From: Zonotrichia leucophrys gambelii
Lineage: Eukaryota; Chordata; Aves; Passeriformes; Passerellidae
Direction of reading: 5' to 3'
NCBI RefSeq assembly: GCF_028769735.1
Contig: NC_088170.1
Coordinates: 62,659,085-62,723,084, forward strand
DNA: 64,000 nucleotides
Under the pieces are notes generated by a model. The model did not search any database, was not told the DNA's origin, and worked only from the letters and a program-made list of their open reading frames with translations. The translations under genes were made by a program, and so were the position numbers. This document shows positions 1-12,500 of the stretch, in pieces; within the stretch, counting starts at the first letter, position 1, and each line of letters opens with the position of its first letter.

Positions 1-3000
1 TAAACTAGTTAAAAATAGTGTCAGTTATGATTCAAATAATAATTTAAAAAAATACTATTAACATCTTTATGATATCTCCATGAAACTAAATCCTAATTAA
101 ATAATCTCTATTGGGCTCACACTAGCTTACAATATAATAGATGTCTTCTTTTTCTTCATCATCATTCTCAAAGTATGAATCAATATCAGCTGGTTACCAG
201 CTACCATATCCCACAATGTAGCCATGCAAACATCCAGCATCCAGAAAAATAACTCAAATATTTCCTAGGCCTTGATTTAAAGCCAGTTCAAGTCAGCAGA
301 TTGGTTGTGACTGACTTAAACTGGTTTTTGGTTTTTCCATACAGGATCCATGTAATGTAAAACTGTGGGTAATAATAAAGAAGCAACACTCATTGCCCCT
401 GGATACTATCCCTTTAAAGTGTAATGATAAAGAACTAGCTCAACATTCATCATAGTAACTCTCATGTCGTGTTTTAAACTGGAAAAAAAAATGGCTGTTT
501 GCTGCTCATTTTATGCATACTAATAACAATGATAAAGTTATAAATCCCTGTCATTTGTAAACACACACACTGTGCTTTTGCTCATTTTTCAGCTTGTTTC
601 CACTCTACAAGGCTTGAACTAAGAAGCAGCTTCAATTTCTGTTTTCTCAGAAGATTTATGAATCAAAAGAGTTAAATGCCTCTGCTATTGCCTCCCTGCA
701 ATATGTATCTTCAAAGCAATCATAGAAATATGTGAACTCATTAATAATCAATCACTCAGAAATGATAAAAGCTGTTACCACGTCTAAGCACATTTGGCCA
801 GATAAAATAAACAAAAATTAATGAGGAAAAAGAAAAAAATACTGAGATATATACAAAAACAGTAAAAAAATACTGATAGTCCTTGTTTGATTGTTTTTTT
901 TTAAAAACATTGTCATGAGAGTTTTTCCTGACTTCATTCATCAAACAAACAAACAAACAACAAAAAAAGAAACTATGCATTCAAACATGAACCTGTGTTG
1001 CATAGAGTGATTTCAGTACAACCTAGAAATTTGGTCGAAAAAAGGAACTTGGCACACTTTGGTGGCATTCTCTGACCTCTGCATGCTGCTGCCTCAGAAA
1101 GCCGAGTGTGTGTGCCCAGGTGTGACACACGCCCACCCCAAAGGAGCCCATCCCTGCTGCAGCTGGCCAAGGCAGAGCTCACAAACTCCACTCTTTGTGT
1201 TCCATGACAGTTTTGTGTTCCAAAACTGCCATTTCAACATGCAGAAACATTTCTGGGTGTTGTTCAGAGAACCAAAGATGCTTGAATTAAACCAGTGTCC
1301 GACAGCTGATTAGCCTCAAAGGCAGCTGTCCCCCTCCAGCCTCACTCAACAAAAGCATTGAATAAAATATTGGGCACATTTGTAGGGGTGTGAGAGCAAA
1401 GCACGCCCGGCCACGTTCTCAGTCACAGATGATGGTTACAGGCAGCCACAGACTGCTCCTTCCTCTCAGAAATCTCCATAGCAACTACCAGTGCCACTTG
1501 CTGCCTTTGTAGCAAATCTTAGCAAGAGCAAAATCACCAGCAGTTTGCACAAAATTGCACACCTCGTGGCTTGCACTTCACACAGATTTTTTTTTTTTTT
1601 TTGCAGATCTTTTTTTTCAAAGTAGGAACACAGTACAGTCATCAGGAATGCAAGATAACCCACCAAGAGAGCAACACTTATGTCAAATGTATCCACACAG
1701 GATTTTTTGTTTCAGTCGGGGATTTTTTCTTTGAAGAATTTTCTTATAAAAACAGATACAACATCAAAACATAGAATTTTTACAATAACTCTAGAGGACT
1801 GTTCTTAAAATATATGAGAGGTAGGGTATACGTTTACTGGTGAAAGCATAAAATTCAACATTAAAGCACACACCCTACTCCCACTGTAAGTGATGTTGTG
1901 TTTTTAAGACAGCTAATAAGATTTTGGTAAGATTGCTCTGCTTGCAAGTTAAGCAGGCTACCAGCAGGTTATGAACAACAGGAGTTTCCTTGGTGTGTGT
2001 AACAATATAATTTGTATGTTTCTTCTCATATTCCTGTTCCATGCTGATATTTTAAGTTGATAAACATAAACCAAAAAATCTATGTGGGAAGTGTTACCAG
2101 ATTAAATAGTGTAGCTTTTTCACAGTCAATCCAGTTGCTCAGTTGCTTAATAACCTAAGCTTTATATTCCCTCTTTTTTTTTTTTTTTAAGCATATAATA
2201 TTTCCAGAAGAATATTTTCAGCTGGTCTTGCACAACCTGTGGAAATGTACTACATATATCCAGAAAATATAAGACGATGTACATCAAATAATATAATGAA
2301 AATTGGAAAGTCTTTTATGGGCCAGAAAAAGAAATGTCTGACATGCAGAAATTTTTTAATTTTCTTTTTAAGTATGCAAAGGTCATGAGATCATATTTCC
2401 AGGGAAACTACTTTTTATTGAAGCTGTGAAATATTAAATGACTTCTGAGTAACATGGGAGTTGGTACCATTGATTCTTGGGTTTTAAAAAACTTGCCATA
2501 CTTTTAGGAATGAGAGAAAAAGCTCTCCTTTCTTCAAACATGCCACAAGGGAAAATACAGCAGCCAGCCTAAGCCATGGCAGGCAGTAGTTTCTTCCCAA
2601 GTGAGCGAACCGCTTGGCTTCAGACCCTTGAAAAAGGGACTTGATGCTTGGAAGTGCTGACACAGACTTAAAAGTTGCAAGTTACCTTCTTATTTATTTC
2701 TTTCCTCACCAAGAAGCCATGCTGTTGAGTGGATTATGCTCAGACATTCACCTGAGATAGCAAGAGGATATTTTTCATTCTGATGCAGCAGCATCCAGTC
2801 AGGAGCTGCCCTGCTGTCCCTTCCCCTTAGATTCCAAATGCGTCACTAGTGTTGATACAGACCCTGCATTGAGAGGGTCACTGTTGGCATGGTGGGGCTG
2901 CTGCTCCCAAGTGCCACAAAATAGCCTAAAATTCATTGTCTTTCTACAGTTTCAGAGCAAGATTGGTTGCTGAAAAATGTGAGGACGGGTTGAAATAACT

Positions 3001-3184
3001 GCATCAGTCCCAGTGCTTAAGTCCCTTCAATCTCAAACTGATTCAGACCTTCTGACTCAAAGGGTGGGGTGAAAAACTGTGTCACTGACATTGAAACAGC
3101 ATTTTATCTTTCTGATGTAGTGTAGTTTCTAACCTGTCCTTACTCGTTATAACCACATCCCAAATTATAGACCATTTATATAAT
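1..3184. other. Distal 3' UTR or downstream intergenic sequence of PCLO
   Basis: No protein-coding exon is recognisable here on either strand. The sequence is AT-rich, with a short CAAA run near 945-962, poly-T stretches near 1588 and 2173, and a somewhat GC-richer patch at about 1060-1330 whose open frames resemble no family I know. Two further minus-strand AATAAA hexamers lie at 2693-2698 and 2414-2419, so a long PCLO 3' UTR could extend well into this interval. Mammalian PCLO transcripts have a 3' UTR of several kilobases (from memory), which would make that likely. Confidence 0.5.
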
Positions 3185-3190
3185 TTTATT
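3185..3190 (-). terminator. Candidate poly(A) signal AATAAA for long PCLO mRNA
   Basis: Plus-strand TTTATT reads AATAAA on the PCLO strand, about 690 nt after the stop. It is the first canonical hexamer downstream. More distal copies at 2693-2698 and 2414-2419 are equally plausible, so usage is unproven. Confidence 0.3.
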
Positions 3191-3878
3191 CATCACATTT
3201 TAGGAGAGTGGTTTATATCCATTGTTAACACACAGAAACAAATGAAACAATCAGATCTGATTCTCCACAGCCTAGTTTTTGAAGGAAAAAAGAAAGAAGG
3301 AAATAAGTAATGTAAAATAACATTACCACTCTTGCAAACACCTTGCAGTTTGTGTCAAGTGGCGTAATCTCACTACAGCAAATTATCAGAGATCCTAAGG
3401 TGCAGAGGAGCAAGTTTTACACTTTCAATAAGTGAGATTTTGGAAAGTCAGTCACCCTAGGTGGTTTTGCATAAAATGATTTCCTTCTGGTTGCACAGAA
3501 AACCAGACTGCACTTCCCATCACACTCCTCCAGCTGCAGCTGAGCTCTGCGTCAGCGCCTGCCTCCAGCCTCCTTCATTTCCTTCACACTTCCTCTCTTC
3601 ACAAAGAGTCCAACAACATGGAGCCCTCTTACCAGTCTTCGTTTCAAACAGCCTCACTTTAACTTCTGGGCCCAGATTTTCTTCTCCTTTTGCTGTGTTT
3701 TGCAGCAAAAATAAGTGTACTAGCCCTCATTTAAGTGTGCTTTGTAGCCCAGAGACTGCTCTTTTCTACTTTGTAATCTGAAAGACTAGCTAAACACAAT
3801 GATATCAAACTATATTCTTGAAGTGATTCTGTTTAGAGCAGACTCTGCATGTTTTGTGCCCTAAGCAGACAGCTCTGC
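3185..3878 (-). other. PCLO: PCLO 3' UTR, proximal part
   Basis: This is the sequence directly after the TGA stop of the last PCLO exon in transcript orientation. No further splice signal is needed, so it should be 3' UTR. The first AATAAA hexamer met on the minus strand is at 3185-3190, about 690 nt past the stop, and is the nearest possible poly(A) signal. Which hexamer is used cannot be decided from sequence alone. The plus-strand open frame at 3461-3781 across this region has no recognisable content and is taken as chance. Confidence 0.6.
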
Positions 3879-4019
3879 TCAGTGTGTTTGTGTGGAGCTG
3901 ACCAACAGTTTGTGCCAGTTTACTATTCTTTTCCTTAGATCCACTTTGTCAAGCCAGATATAAGCTTCCCCAATCAGTGTCTTTTTCATAAACTTCCCTC
4001 CATTGGAGACAAGCAGAAT
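3879..4019 (-). CDS. PCLO: PCLO last coding exon: C-terminal part of C2B and stop
   Basis: This 141-nt exon encodes 46 residues and the TGA stop (3879-3881). It starts [13 protein letters not shown] and ends [11 protein letters not shown], the signature C-terminus of Piccolo. It supplies the last strands of the C2B beta-sandwich, including the segment [13 protein letters not shown]. The acceptor is TTTTCACAG immediately upstream (4020-4021 on the plus strand), phase 0, which joins the SLQ end of the previous exon. The loop-3 position of a calcium-binding C2 domain, where synaptotagmin has paired aspartates, reads VSNGGK and has no acidic residue, so this C2B is unlikely to bind calcium in the classical way. 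Mammalian Piccolo has FSNGG and EACIW where this copy has VSNGG and EAYIW (from memory). Confidence 0.97.
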   Translation of the reverse strand: MLLVSNGGKFMKKTLIGEAYIWLDKVDLRKRIVNWHKLLVSSTQTH

Positions 4020-7000
4020 CTGTGAAAATAATAATGATTATCATCATCACCAATGTCCAGAGTAACATAATACTAGCAAAACATGAAAGATTCAGGATAT
4101 TGAGCTCAAATATGCTATGCACAGAAAATAAACATTGACCATCACTTTTCAGAGTTACCTTTCCCTTCACAGAAAGCACTGTGAAAATTGAATCTTCTCC
4201 TGCTTCTATTTCCTTATCATGGGGCATAGCAATTAGAAGATGACAATCTTGAATGTTAATGAGCAATTTGTTCACCTGCTGGTTACCAAAGATGAGCATA
4301 AGGTCAAGTTTTAAGTTACAAGATAAAGCTTTGTACAAGTGAATAGCAGCTCCTGTTAAGTCTGTGGAGGTCTGATGCAGACTGGATGTACAAGGCTTTC
4401 TGTGAAATGTCATCCAAGTACATATTTTCCAGCCAAAGAGGCTTGTGCCATGCAAACAATACACTTTTCTGAAGGGCTTGTCTCATTCTGCAAATCTGTG
4501 AATCTATAGGTTCATTATACATGTTTCTAAGAAAATGCATTTGATAATATGTATAATTCATGGCATGACTTATAGTTACATATTCAGAAAAAAATTTAGC
4601 ATTTATTAATTCTTAAGTAACTGAATTAACAAGTACAGTGTGGGAGATTTTTTGGTTTTGTTTCTTTCTTTTTTTTTTTTTTAATTTCCTAAGTTTTTCA
4701 AAAAGAGAAAGAAATAAGGAAGATTTGTATCTCCATGGCAGAATTAGCAGCAGGTTTGTAATATTCAGTTACTGAGCAGACCTCAACAAGCAACAGGCAA
4801 AGGAAGTCACTGATAATGGGAGGAGGCTGTCACTCTCCATGTCAACCAGCAAGAGAGAAAAATGAGCATTTTGTTGCAGGGTTTCAAAGATCTATGCTAG
4901 AAGAAAAATGACAGAACACAGGGGTTTTGTACTCTGCTGAAACAACATGGCAGTAGAAATGTAACAGGTCTGTAGAAGAACTAGAATTTCCTGTAATCAA
5001 GAACTTCACAATTTTTGAAAAGTTTCCATTCTGATTTGGAAAGCAATGTAAAAAATGCAAACTTTACTTTACAAATAAAGTTTAAAATAAATTTCAAAAG
5101 GGAAGCAATTTGCAAATGTTTTTCTGAGAAGGCTTCCTACTTCCTTGTCCAGTTTTGATATCAATTGACAACATGGACAGTTTAGATACCTAATGGCTAC
5201 TAGCCAAAAGGTTTGAGAAGGGAAAACTCTTAGGCATTGAACTATAGGAAATTCCATTCTTCAGAAAATGTATTCTTGAGGAAAATAGGCAGCCTGTTCC
5301 ACTGCTGATGTCTTTCTAGGTACCTAGTTTTGGTGTTTGCTGAAGAAGGGACTGCCCAGAAGCTGGAAAGCCAAACCAGAACATCTGTGAAATTTGTTTT
5401 TCTGGGTTTTTCTGATTATCCTTGCATAGGACATTATGTATTTCTAATTGCAGTGAGCCAGGAGCCAGAAGCTTAGTGCTTTCCAGAAGGGTCCCAGGTG
5501 AGTTGCCAAGGAACAGGGAAATCAGAGAAGCGAGGAAAAAAATGCCAGGGGCTGAGGAGAGTGCCTGTCTGAAAACTGCCAAAATGTTTTCCACAGAATG
5601 TTTTCATTCTGAGACAATTAGCAGTTTTGGGACTGAAAAAAATTTATCCAATTTTTCATTGGTTCTGTCCTTATTCCTTCTCCTTACTCCTCCCAGATGG
5701 ATCCCTAGGATCTTTATTCTCTAGCCTGTCTGTCTCTCATCCTTGTTTCCTTTGCGTTCCAGGACTTAAATTTCAGTCTTGTTATCCTGGATCAGCTAGT
5801 CTTAGTTTTTAAGACCCAGGGGTTTTGTTTCTTATTTATTCCCAATACTCTGTACCAGACAATTCAAGCCTTTCTTAATTTTTTTCTTTTTTTCTTTTTC
5901 CTCAACAGCCCATGGATTCATTTTTATGGTGAATATTCACAGCTCTTGCTGCTGATTTTTAGACTGCAGTCCCTTGTCTTAATTTCTGCCTCTGGTTGAT
6001 TCTCATCACTCTTTACATTGTACCTTTCATTATTATCATGTTTGATCTCATCTTACTCCCTCCCTCTGATCTTATTTTCTCCCATCATCTTCCAGTTCCA
6101 TTTTTGTTCTATAAATTCTGGGTTGTTTAATTCCTCTCTCCCCTAAGTCTCTTTGGACTGTGTCCATCTCTTTGGCCCTAAATGTTCATCACTCAAATTC
6201 AGCATTCAAGTAATTCAGCTTCATGCTTTGCCATGGGAACAAATAGACTGTTGAGCTTGAAGAGCACATAAAAACAGATTCATTGAGTCAGATTCAAGCT
6301 CTCTCCAAAAAAAAAAATATTTTGCTTGCAGAAGTGAAGAGGGTAGTGTATAAGGTAGAATATAAGGACAAAGCAGTTAAGTAGTTACACTCATTCAAAA
6401 TACCTACTAAGCTCTGTGGACCATCCTGACTCACAGGCAGTAAGTTTGTATTTAACAGAATTTGATGTCTTTCATCTGTAAATTTCTCCTATAATTTTTT
6501 CCAGGTACTTTTTCTCTGAAATTATTTAGTGCTTACAATATATAAAGGTAATACATTTTACAGCTCAAACTCCAATTCTCATGAAGCAGAAATGCTTTTT
6601 CTTTGTTTTAAACTTTTTCCTTTATAATTTTACAGGATATTTTTATGGCCTTCATTCTCTTAGTTCTGGTATGCAGCATCAGCACATATCATAAAATCAT
6701 AAAATTTTAGAATATACTGAGTTTAAAGACATCAATCAGGATGGTTGAGTCAAACTCCTGACCCTCTGCAGGGCACCCCAATAATTGCACCATGTGCCTG
6801 AGAGTGTTGTCCAAATATTTCTTGAACTCTGTCAGGCTTGGTGCTCTGACCACTTCCCTGGTAACCTGCTCCAGTGCCCAGCCACCCTCTGAGTGGAAAA
6901 ATTTCTCCTGGTGTACAACCTAAACCTCCCTGGCTGCTTCAGGCTGTTCCCTTGAGTCCTGCCATGGGTGACAGCAGTGAACAGATCAGTGCCTGCCCTT

Positions 7001-8498
7001 CTGCTTCCCCTCAGGACCATGTTAAAGAACACAAAGAGATCTCCTCTCATTCCCTCTTGTCTTTATATCACAGAGTTCCAGAGGAAATGTCAAGTCTCAG
7101 GATAACTGTTCTTATGGATGTGTCACTCACTATCTCCCTCCTTAAAACCTCATGGATTATTTTTCCATAGGACTCTGTGAATTTTTCTTTACTGGTCTAC
7201 CCTATATGTGGTTTCCTCTTCAAACCCCCACTGGAAGCAAATTTTTTACAGGAGCTCTTAAACTTTGGCATTTTATCTTTTCCCAGAAAATGTCAATTCT
7301 TAAACAGCCTTTTCTTTAGTTTATTGAAACAATAAGATATTAGGACACCTTAACACAGGAAAAACAGTATCTGCTTTTTAGGGGGTCTTGTTTTGTAAGT
7401 AACATCCATTTGTAATGTTAATGATATAATCAATAAGCATAATGTTGGCACTTAGATAATCCAGACTAACTTAAATCACCAAAATATAGCTGTCTTATTC
7501 AGGTTGGTCTGAGAGATTTAAAGGTTCATTAACTGGATGCTGAAATGCCCAACAATGCCTTCCAGTGACTTTTTGAGACAGAGTTGCATGCAGATACTTC
7601 TTGAATTGCTCATCCCCCTCCACTGACTGGTGGAAGTCTGAATGTATGGCTTATACTTGTTATTTCCTAATGTGAAAATAAACGAAGGTAGAGGAACTGA
7701 ATCCAGCCTGTCTAAAAAAATCCAGATCTGGCCATATGACCAAATCTGTCTAAGCAACTGAAACACAGGAGGGGGACTATTCCTGAACCAGTTCCATGCA
7801 TGATTTGATGTGTCACAGACTGACGGAAAGTCAAATCCATTACAAATATACCAGAGAATATCTGGCTGGGCACAATCAGTAATTCTCAGCATCTGAGATT
7901 ATGACTATTGTGTCAAATTCTAGGTATCACAACTTTTAAAGAGGTTGGAGAAATTGAGAGAATGATAAAATGATTAAGCATTTAGGCAAAAGGACATAGC
8001 AAAGAAATTTGGTTGACTCAGCCTGGAAAATAGAGAGGAGAGGTAAGATAATAGCCTTCCACTGTAAACCCTATGGTTTTTTATTATAAAGAAGGCAAAT
8101 CAGTTTTCCTCTGTACTTTGTGAGGATACTTAAGGATAAGTGAGCTTAGATTAAAAATATGACATATTTGATTTTGATATTGCACTAAAATGTCTAAATA
8201 CATAGAAAACTATTCTTGGAAGGCATGTATAACTCCCTTCTCTGGGGGATTTTAAGAACAAATCAATCCTAAAATTTTCAGGCCTGATCTATAAATACCC
8301 TTCCTCAGTGTGGTGTGATGGAGTAATCCATCTTTTAATGTCTCCTCTAGCTTGATATTTTCATTATTATATAACTGTGTTAATTTATTTGTAGTTTTTT
8401 CTTTTCAGCAAACAACTGAGGTAGTAGATTGAGCTCAAATGCCCATAGCACAGCACACACAACATCAAAAATTAGGATTTAATAAAATGCAGAATTAC
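4020..8498 (-). other. PCLO intron (4.5 kb) between the last two C2B exons
   Basis: This is a phase-0 intron with donor GTAATT at 8493-8498 and acceptor CACAG at 4020-4024. It contains a degraded CR1 fragment at about 6688-7050 and T-rich tracts. Open frames such as 3949-4464, which overlaps the final exon in a different frame, and 7518-7892 show no family resemblance and are treated as chance. No other gene was seen. Confidence 0.85.
6688..7050 (-). mobile_element. CR1 LINE 3' fragment, minus orientation, degraded
   Basis: The plus strand reads as the reverse complement of a CR1 3' end. It opens with a decayed ATCATAAAAT-type tail, followed by a stretch like TCCAACTCCTGACCCT, then CACCATGTGCCTGAGAG and TTGAACTCTGTCAGGCTTGG, and then the segment resembling GATCAGTGCCTGCCC. 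This order is typical of avian CR1 copies. The copy is 5'-truncated, as most CR1 insertions are, and carries many substitutions. It lies in the last PCLO intron in the same orientation as the gene. The right boundary is approximate. Confidence 0.85.
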
Positions 8499-8644
8499 CT
8501 GAAGAGAATGCCCAGCAGGACTCAAGCTAAATCTAAATGTTTCATTGAACGAAGGCTCTCGGTCATGCCTGCATACCCGGGTTTTCTTCTTGATTACTCT
8601 CTTTTGGGTCGAGATATTGACAACATACAGCTTCACATACAGGT
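8499..8644 (-). CDS. PCLO: PCLO exon: central part of C2B
   Basis: This 146-nt exon completes an Asp codon begun in the previous exon (G|AC) and encodes 48 further residues from [16 protein letters not shown] to [10 protein letters not shown]. It covers the core strands of the Piccolo C2B domain, with the basic patch [10 protein letters not shown] and the conserved C2 motif PSFNETFRF. The acceptor is TTTTTCCCCAG at its upstream side and the donor is CAG|GTAATT. It is nearly identical to mammalian Piccolo, where VKIYVMN and KKV are the main differences I recall. The basic Lys/Arg strand is a likely phospholipid or partner contact, which is an inference. Confidence 0.98.
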
Positions 8645-9266
8645 CTGGGGAAAAATAGTTCAATGAGTTAAATACAGGAGCTTTTAAATCATCTTTGTTG
8701 CTAATGATTTCAGCAGAGGGGAATTTCTGTGAAAAAATTATATTCTACAAAGTCATATTCTGTTCTCACTCACATGGTGTAAAATGTGAATCCCACATCC
8801 CATCCCACTAAATCCAAAGGAATTACTTTGAGTTTATAATACTGTCATTGAAGGGAAAAAAACCCTTGATATCTTTGTCTTTGTGTGAAAATATCATTAT
8901 GAACATGAGATTTTTGTTTTTAAAAAGCTTTTTCACAAAAATACAATGCTCTACTAATTATATCTGTTCTTTTATTACCTAAGGATTTATAATTTTTACT
9001 AAAGTTAAAAATGGATTAATTTTTAAAAATAAAAAGTAAATTAAAAAGAAGATTAACTTCTGAGAGTTAATTTCCTTCTAGAAAATGCTTTTACTTTCAT
9101 TAAAATTGGTCATAGGAGAAAATAAGTAATTCAAAAAGAATCTTGTAGAATATGTCATCCTGGCAAAGAATCAATTTTATTTTCCATTTTAGTGATGATG
9201 TTAAATGACAAGATACAACCTACTTAATGTTTTCAAAATATCATGAAGCTGTTTACTTAGTGATAC
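8645..9266 (-). other. PCLO intron (622 bp) within C2B
   Basis: This short intron has donor GTATCA at 9261-9266 and acceptor CCCCAG at 8645-8650. The content is AT-rich and otherwise featureless. Confidence 0.9.
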
Positions 9267-9401
9267 CTGGAAGATGATCTGGAGATTTAAATTTGTATGT
9301 GATGTTCCTGCACTGAAGGATTTCTACTATCAATTGCTCTCCATCTGTCTTCATTTCCTTCTTTAACGCAATCTTGATTTCACCCATAACTTGTGTTTTA
9401 C
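9267..9401 (-). CDS. PCLO: PCLO exon: start of C2B
   Basis: This 135-nt exon completes a Gly codon (G|GT) and then encodes [16 protein letters not shown] through [13 protein letters not shown], 44 residues, leaving one base for the next Asp codon. It forms the first strands of C2B. The segment [10 protein letters not shown] is the usual C2 opening of Piccolo and is related to the MGEIQIG opening of RIM C2B. The acceptor is CTTTTCCAG and the donor is CCAG|GTATCA. Joining it directly to the exon ending at 47289 would create an immediate ATG-TAA stop, so the 68-nt exon at 43947-44014 is needed between them and fits the phase exactly. Confidence 0.98.
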
Positions 9402-9484
9402 CTGGAAAAGCAGAAAAGACAGCCCTCATTAAAGTGAGAGGAAACAAAATGTATCTTTTTAACTTTGAGAGCAGTAAAATTTTA

Positions 9485-9564
9485 TGGGTTTTTTTGCTGT
9501 TTTGTTTTGGGGTTTTTGTTTGGTTTTTGTTTAGTTTTGGTTTTGGTTTGTTTGTGGTTTTTTC
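9485..9564. repeat. Low-complexity G/T-rich tract (GTTTT-like)
   Basis: Imperfect repeats of GTTTT, GGTTTT and GTTT on the plus strand lie just upstream of the first C2B exon in PCLO orientation, where they read as an A/C-rich stretch. It may be an old degenerate microsatellite. Confidence 0.75.
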
Positions 9565-12500
9565 CTTATAATTTTTATAGCTATACTTATAGCTCAGTTT
9601 TCAGGCAGGAATGTAAGGAAAATGTAAAGCTTGGATGAACAAATGGTGGGCACACACCATAACTTGTATAACTAGATTATATGCTTCAGAATGTATTTGC
9701 CTCAGTGGAGCTTTTTTCCCAAGAATAGAAATTTCTCATTATAAGTCACATAATGGTCACTGCAATTCACCTTTACAGAAACATCTACTACAAGACTCTG
9801 AAATTATTTCGTTTAAAAAAGAAAAAAAAGAAGCAAGAAAAGAAGAAAGAGAACTTTCAATAGAGTGTTAAAAGTAAGCTATTCAAAGGCAATGAAGTAA
9901 GGCTGGTGAAGTCAGCATTTTATTTCACCTTCCTATATACATGGAGCAATATCATTCACACAGTTTCAAGGGAAGGACTTAGAATGACCTTTAAAATTAA
10001 AGGTAATTTCTCTGCTTATGTGGGTAGAAATACAGGGCCATTACTTCTACATTTTATGAATTCCTCTCTAAATCATTTCAGAGATGGAGAGAAGGCACAG
10101 AAGGAAATGTAGACAAAGCTCTTTTGCCTTTCCTCTGCCTGTCCTCCCACAAGGCTTTAGAGAAGCCAGGCAGAGAGGAGCAGGGCTGTATCTCCTAAAT
10201 GTGTAGGGCGTGGGAGCAGAGCATCCCCAGCTCAATCCTCTCCATACTAACATCATCTCAGAGTGGGGGTTGTGCTTCTAAATCTATTGTCCTGCTACTG
10301 AAAATATTATTTCACCTTTCTCTTCACTTTAGACATTAGTTCGAAAGAAATCAAACCATAAAGCAGCTGGGATTCTTTGTTACATAGCTTCTGGTGCCAG
10401 CAGGATTTAACACTTTACTGGACATCCCAGAAGCCTTGCCAAGATGTTGTAAGGTGCAAAGCAACTCTGCAGAATATAAACAATTGTACATGTGAAGAAG
10501 GTTCTCAATTAAAGAGTGTTAAGTTGCCAAGTGGCATGCAAAGATAACTTCTTGTATCACAAATGTATAATTAAATTTGAATAACACCCTCTAAAATGAT
10601 AGCTTCTGTTTCACAGATGTAAATTCTATTTTTTTTTTCTACTTAAAATAGTTTGAGGGATCATGAGTAAAAGTGTAATAAGAAATAATCACAGCTGTCC
10701 CCCAACTCCCCTCACAAACTGAAGGTAGAATTTAATTTAGTTACAGTCCCTAATATATTTGTAATTCAGCTTCAGCTGAGCCAGACTTCTATTATTTCTA
10801 CGGTGGGAGAGGACCCTTTATGAAGCAAGTGATTTTTTTCACAATATTTAATAATCACAAAACCATTCCTATAGGTTTGAATATGCAATAATAGCATCTT
10901 TTCCTGCTACATGGTTATGCAAAGATAATGAAATCTTCATTTTGTGATGCCAACAGAAAAGATCATTTATAGCTGGGGTCAAAGAAGGAATGGCCAACAA
11001 TGTCCCTTTTATTGTTCATTATATCCCTGTTGTTTTAATGCCCTTTCCCTGAAAAGAGTTGAGTTTCCACTGAGCCCATCTTGGTTAAATTATGGATTTT
11101 GAATGACTTGAAAGATATAAAAGACAAAATTATAATGCCTTCTTTTCTCTGCAGATAAAATTCTCAAACCACTGATGAAGACATGACACACCTGAAAGGT
11201 GTGTAAATCTGAATTTGTGATCAGTATTGGTTCCTGCACTGACTCCCAGAAACATGAGAAAAAGTCCAGCGTGGAAAGTTGTAGGACAAGCCTAATATTA
11301 GTTTCAGGCAATTTTTAGTGAATCACAGGCTTTTCTGGAAAATGTACTTGGCTTATTTTCTTGATTCCCTCTATGTCCTTTAAGCTCTGTTTGCATTAGT
11401 TGTTAGGACCTCATCTTGATTGCCTCAGTGCCTCCTTTCTCATTTAGGTGTGCATTAAGCTCAAGATGAGATGAGGTGGTTTGGATGCCACTTGTGATGT
11501 TGTGAGCCAGAAAAAAAGGATACATTCTTCCAGCAAGTTATATTTAAATAATCCAACACTATTTCTCAGCATCTGGGAATTTTCCATGGACTATTCTATA
11601 TTGCCAGATATTCTTTAAGACAAGCAATCCTGTTTCACCATTTAAACATCATTGTGGGGAAAACAATGATCTACAGCTGCAAACACATGAAGCATAATAG
11701 CTTTATTGTGCTTCCATACTAATTTTCATTTCTCCCACAGCATGAGCGAAGGAGCCTGAACACCAGGCTTATGAAACATTGCACTAAAACAAACAAACTT
11801 TAGAACCCACCAGAGTTTTGTAGACTCGGAAGGGATTCCTATTCCTTCTATTGCTTAGCTTTTTCCCCTTTCTCATATATAAATTCCATACATCTTTCTT
11901 TTGATGGGTATGCAAAAATAGAGAATATGTGCCTTGTTTTGTGGAGTTGAATATTTAAATGAAAATGAGAGATGAGGGGAATTGTTAATAGTGAACCATC
12001 TTAGAGCTGGTGAGATTTCATGGTGGGCTGAGCTGGACGTGAATGTGTCATTAATGTCATGTTTGGTGTGACAGAAATAAACTTCCTCAGACTGTCATGG
12101 GATTGGATAACCTCAAGGGTTGCATTAGTGGGAATAAAACAAAATATACAGCACCCAATCACAATGTTTTGCCTTCTTATATAAGTTTAGAAAACATAAA
12201 TCATAAGTGATATGAGAATGGAACTGATTGCGGGTATTTTGATATATTGGATGATGATAAATGCTACAATTCAACCCTGAAAAAGAAATAGTGCATATCA
12301 TTTTAGGGAAGTACTAATATGGCTTCCCAAAGAAGTGAAAAACAATTTTTAACTCGAGTAGTAACATTTCCATCAATCAAAATTATTTTCAGATGAAAGA
12401 GGTGCAAACCAGGATTATCACAGTGGCAAGGAACCATATAGTAAAGCACTAAAAAATTACTGTCTAATTTTGCTTAGGAAACAAGGAGGGAAAAAGAGTT

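Noticed and set aside
1059..1313. Plus-strand ORF in a GC-richer patch
   Set aside because: No homology is recognised. It may belong to the 3' UTR or flanking DNA, and an overlapping minus-strand ORF is just as open.
3949..4464. 171-codon minus-strand ORF overlapping the last PCLO exon
   Set aside because: It uses a different frame from the real exon, runs mainly through intron sequence and has no recognisable content.
7518..7892. 124-codon minus-strand ORF in the last PCLO intron
   Set aside because: It has no family resemblance, and the exons on both sides join in frame without it.
11050..11085. Minus-strand TKMG-like sequence, tested as the missing PCLO exon
   Set aside because: Only three residues match, and the phase and splice sites do not fit.
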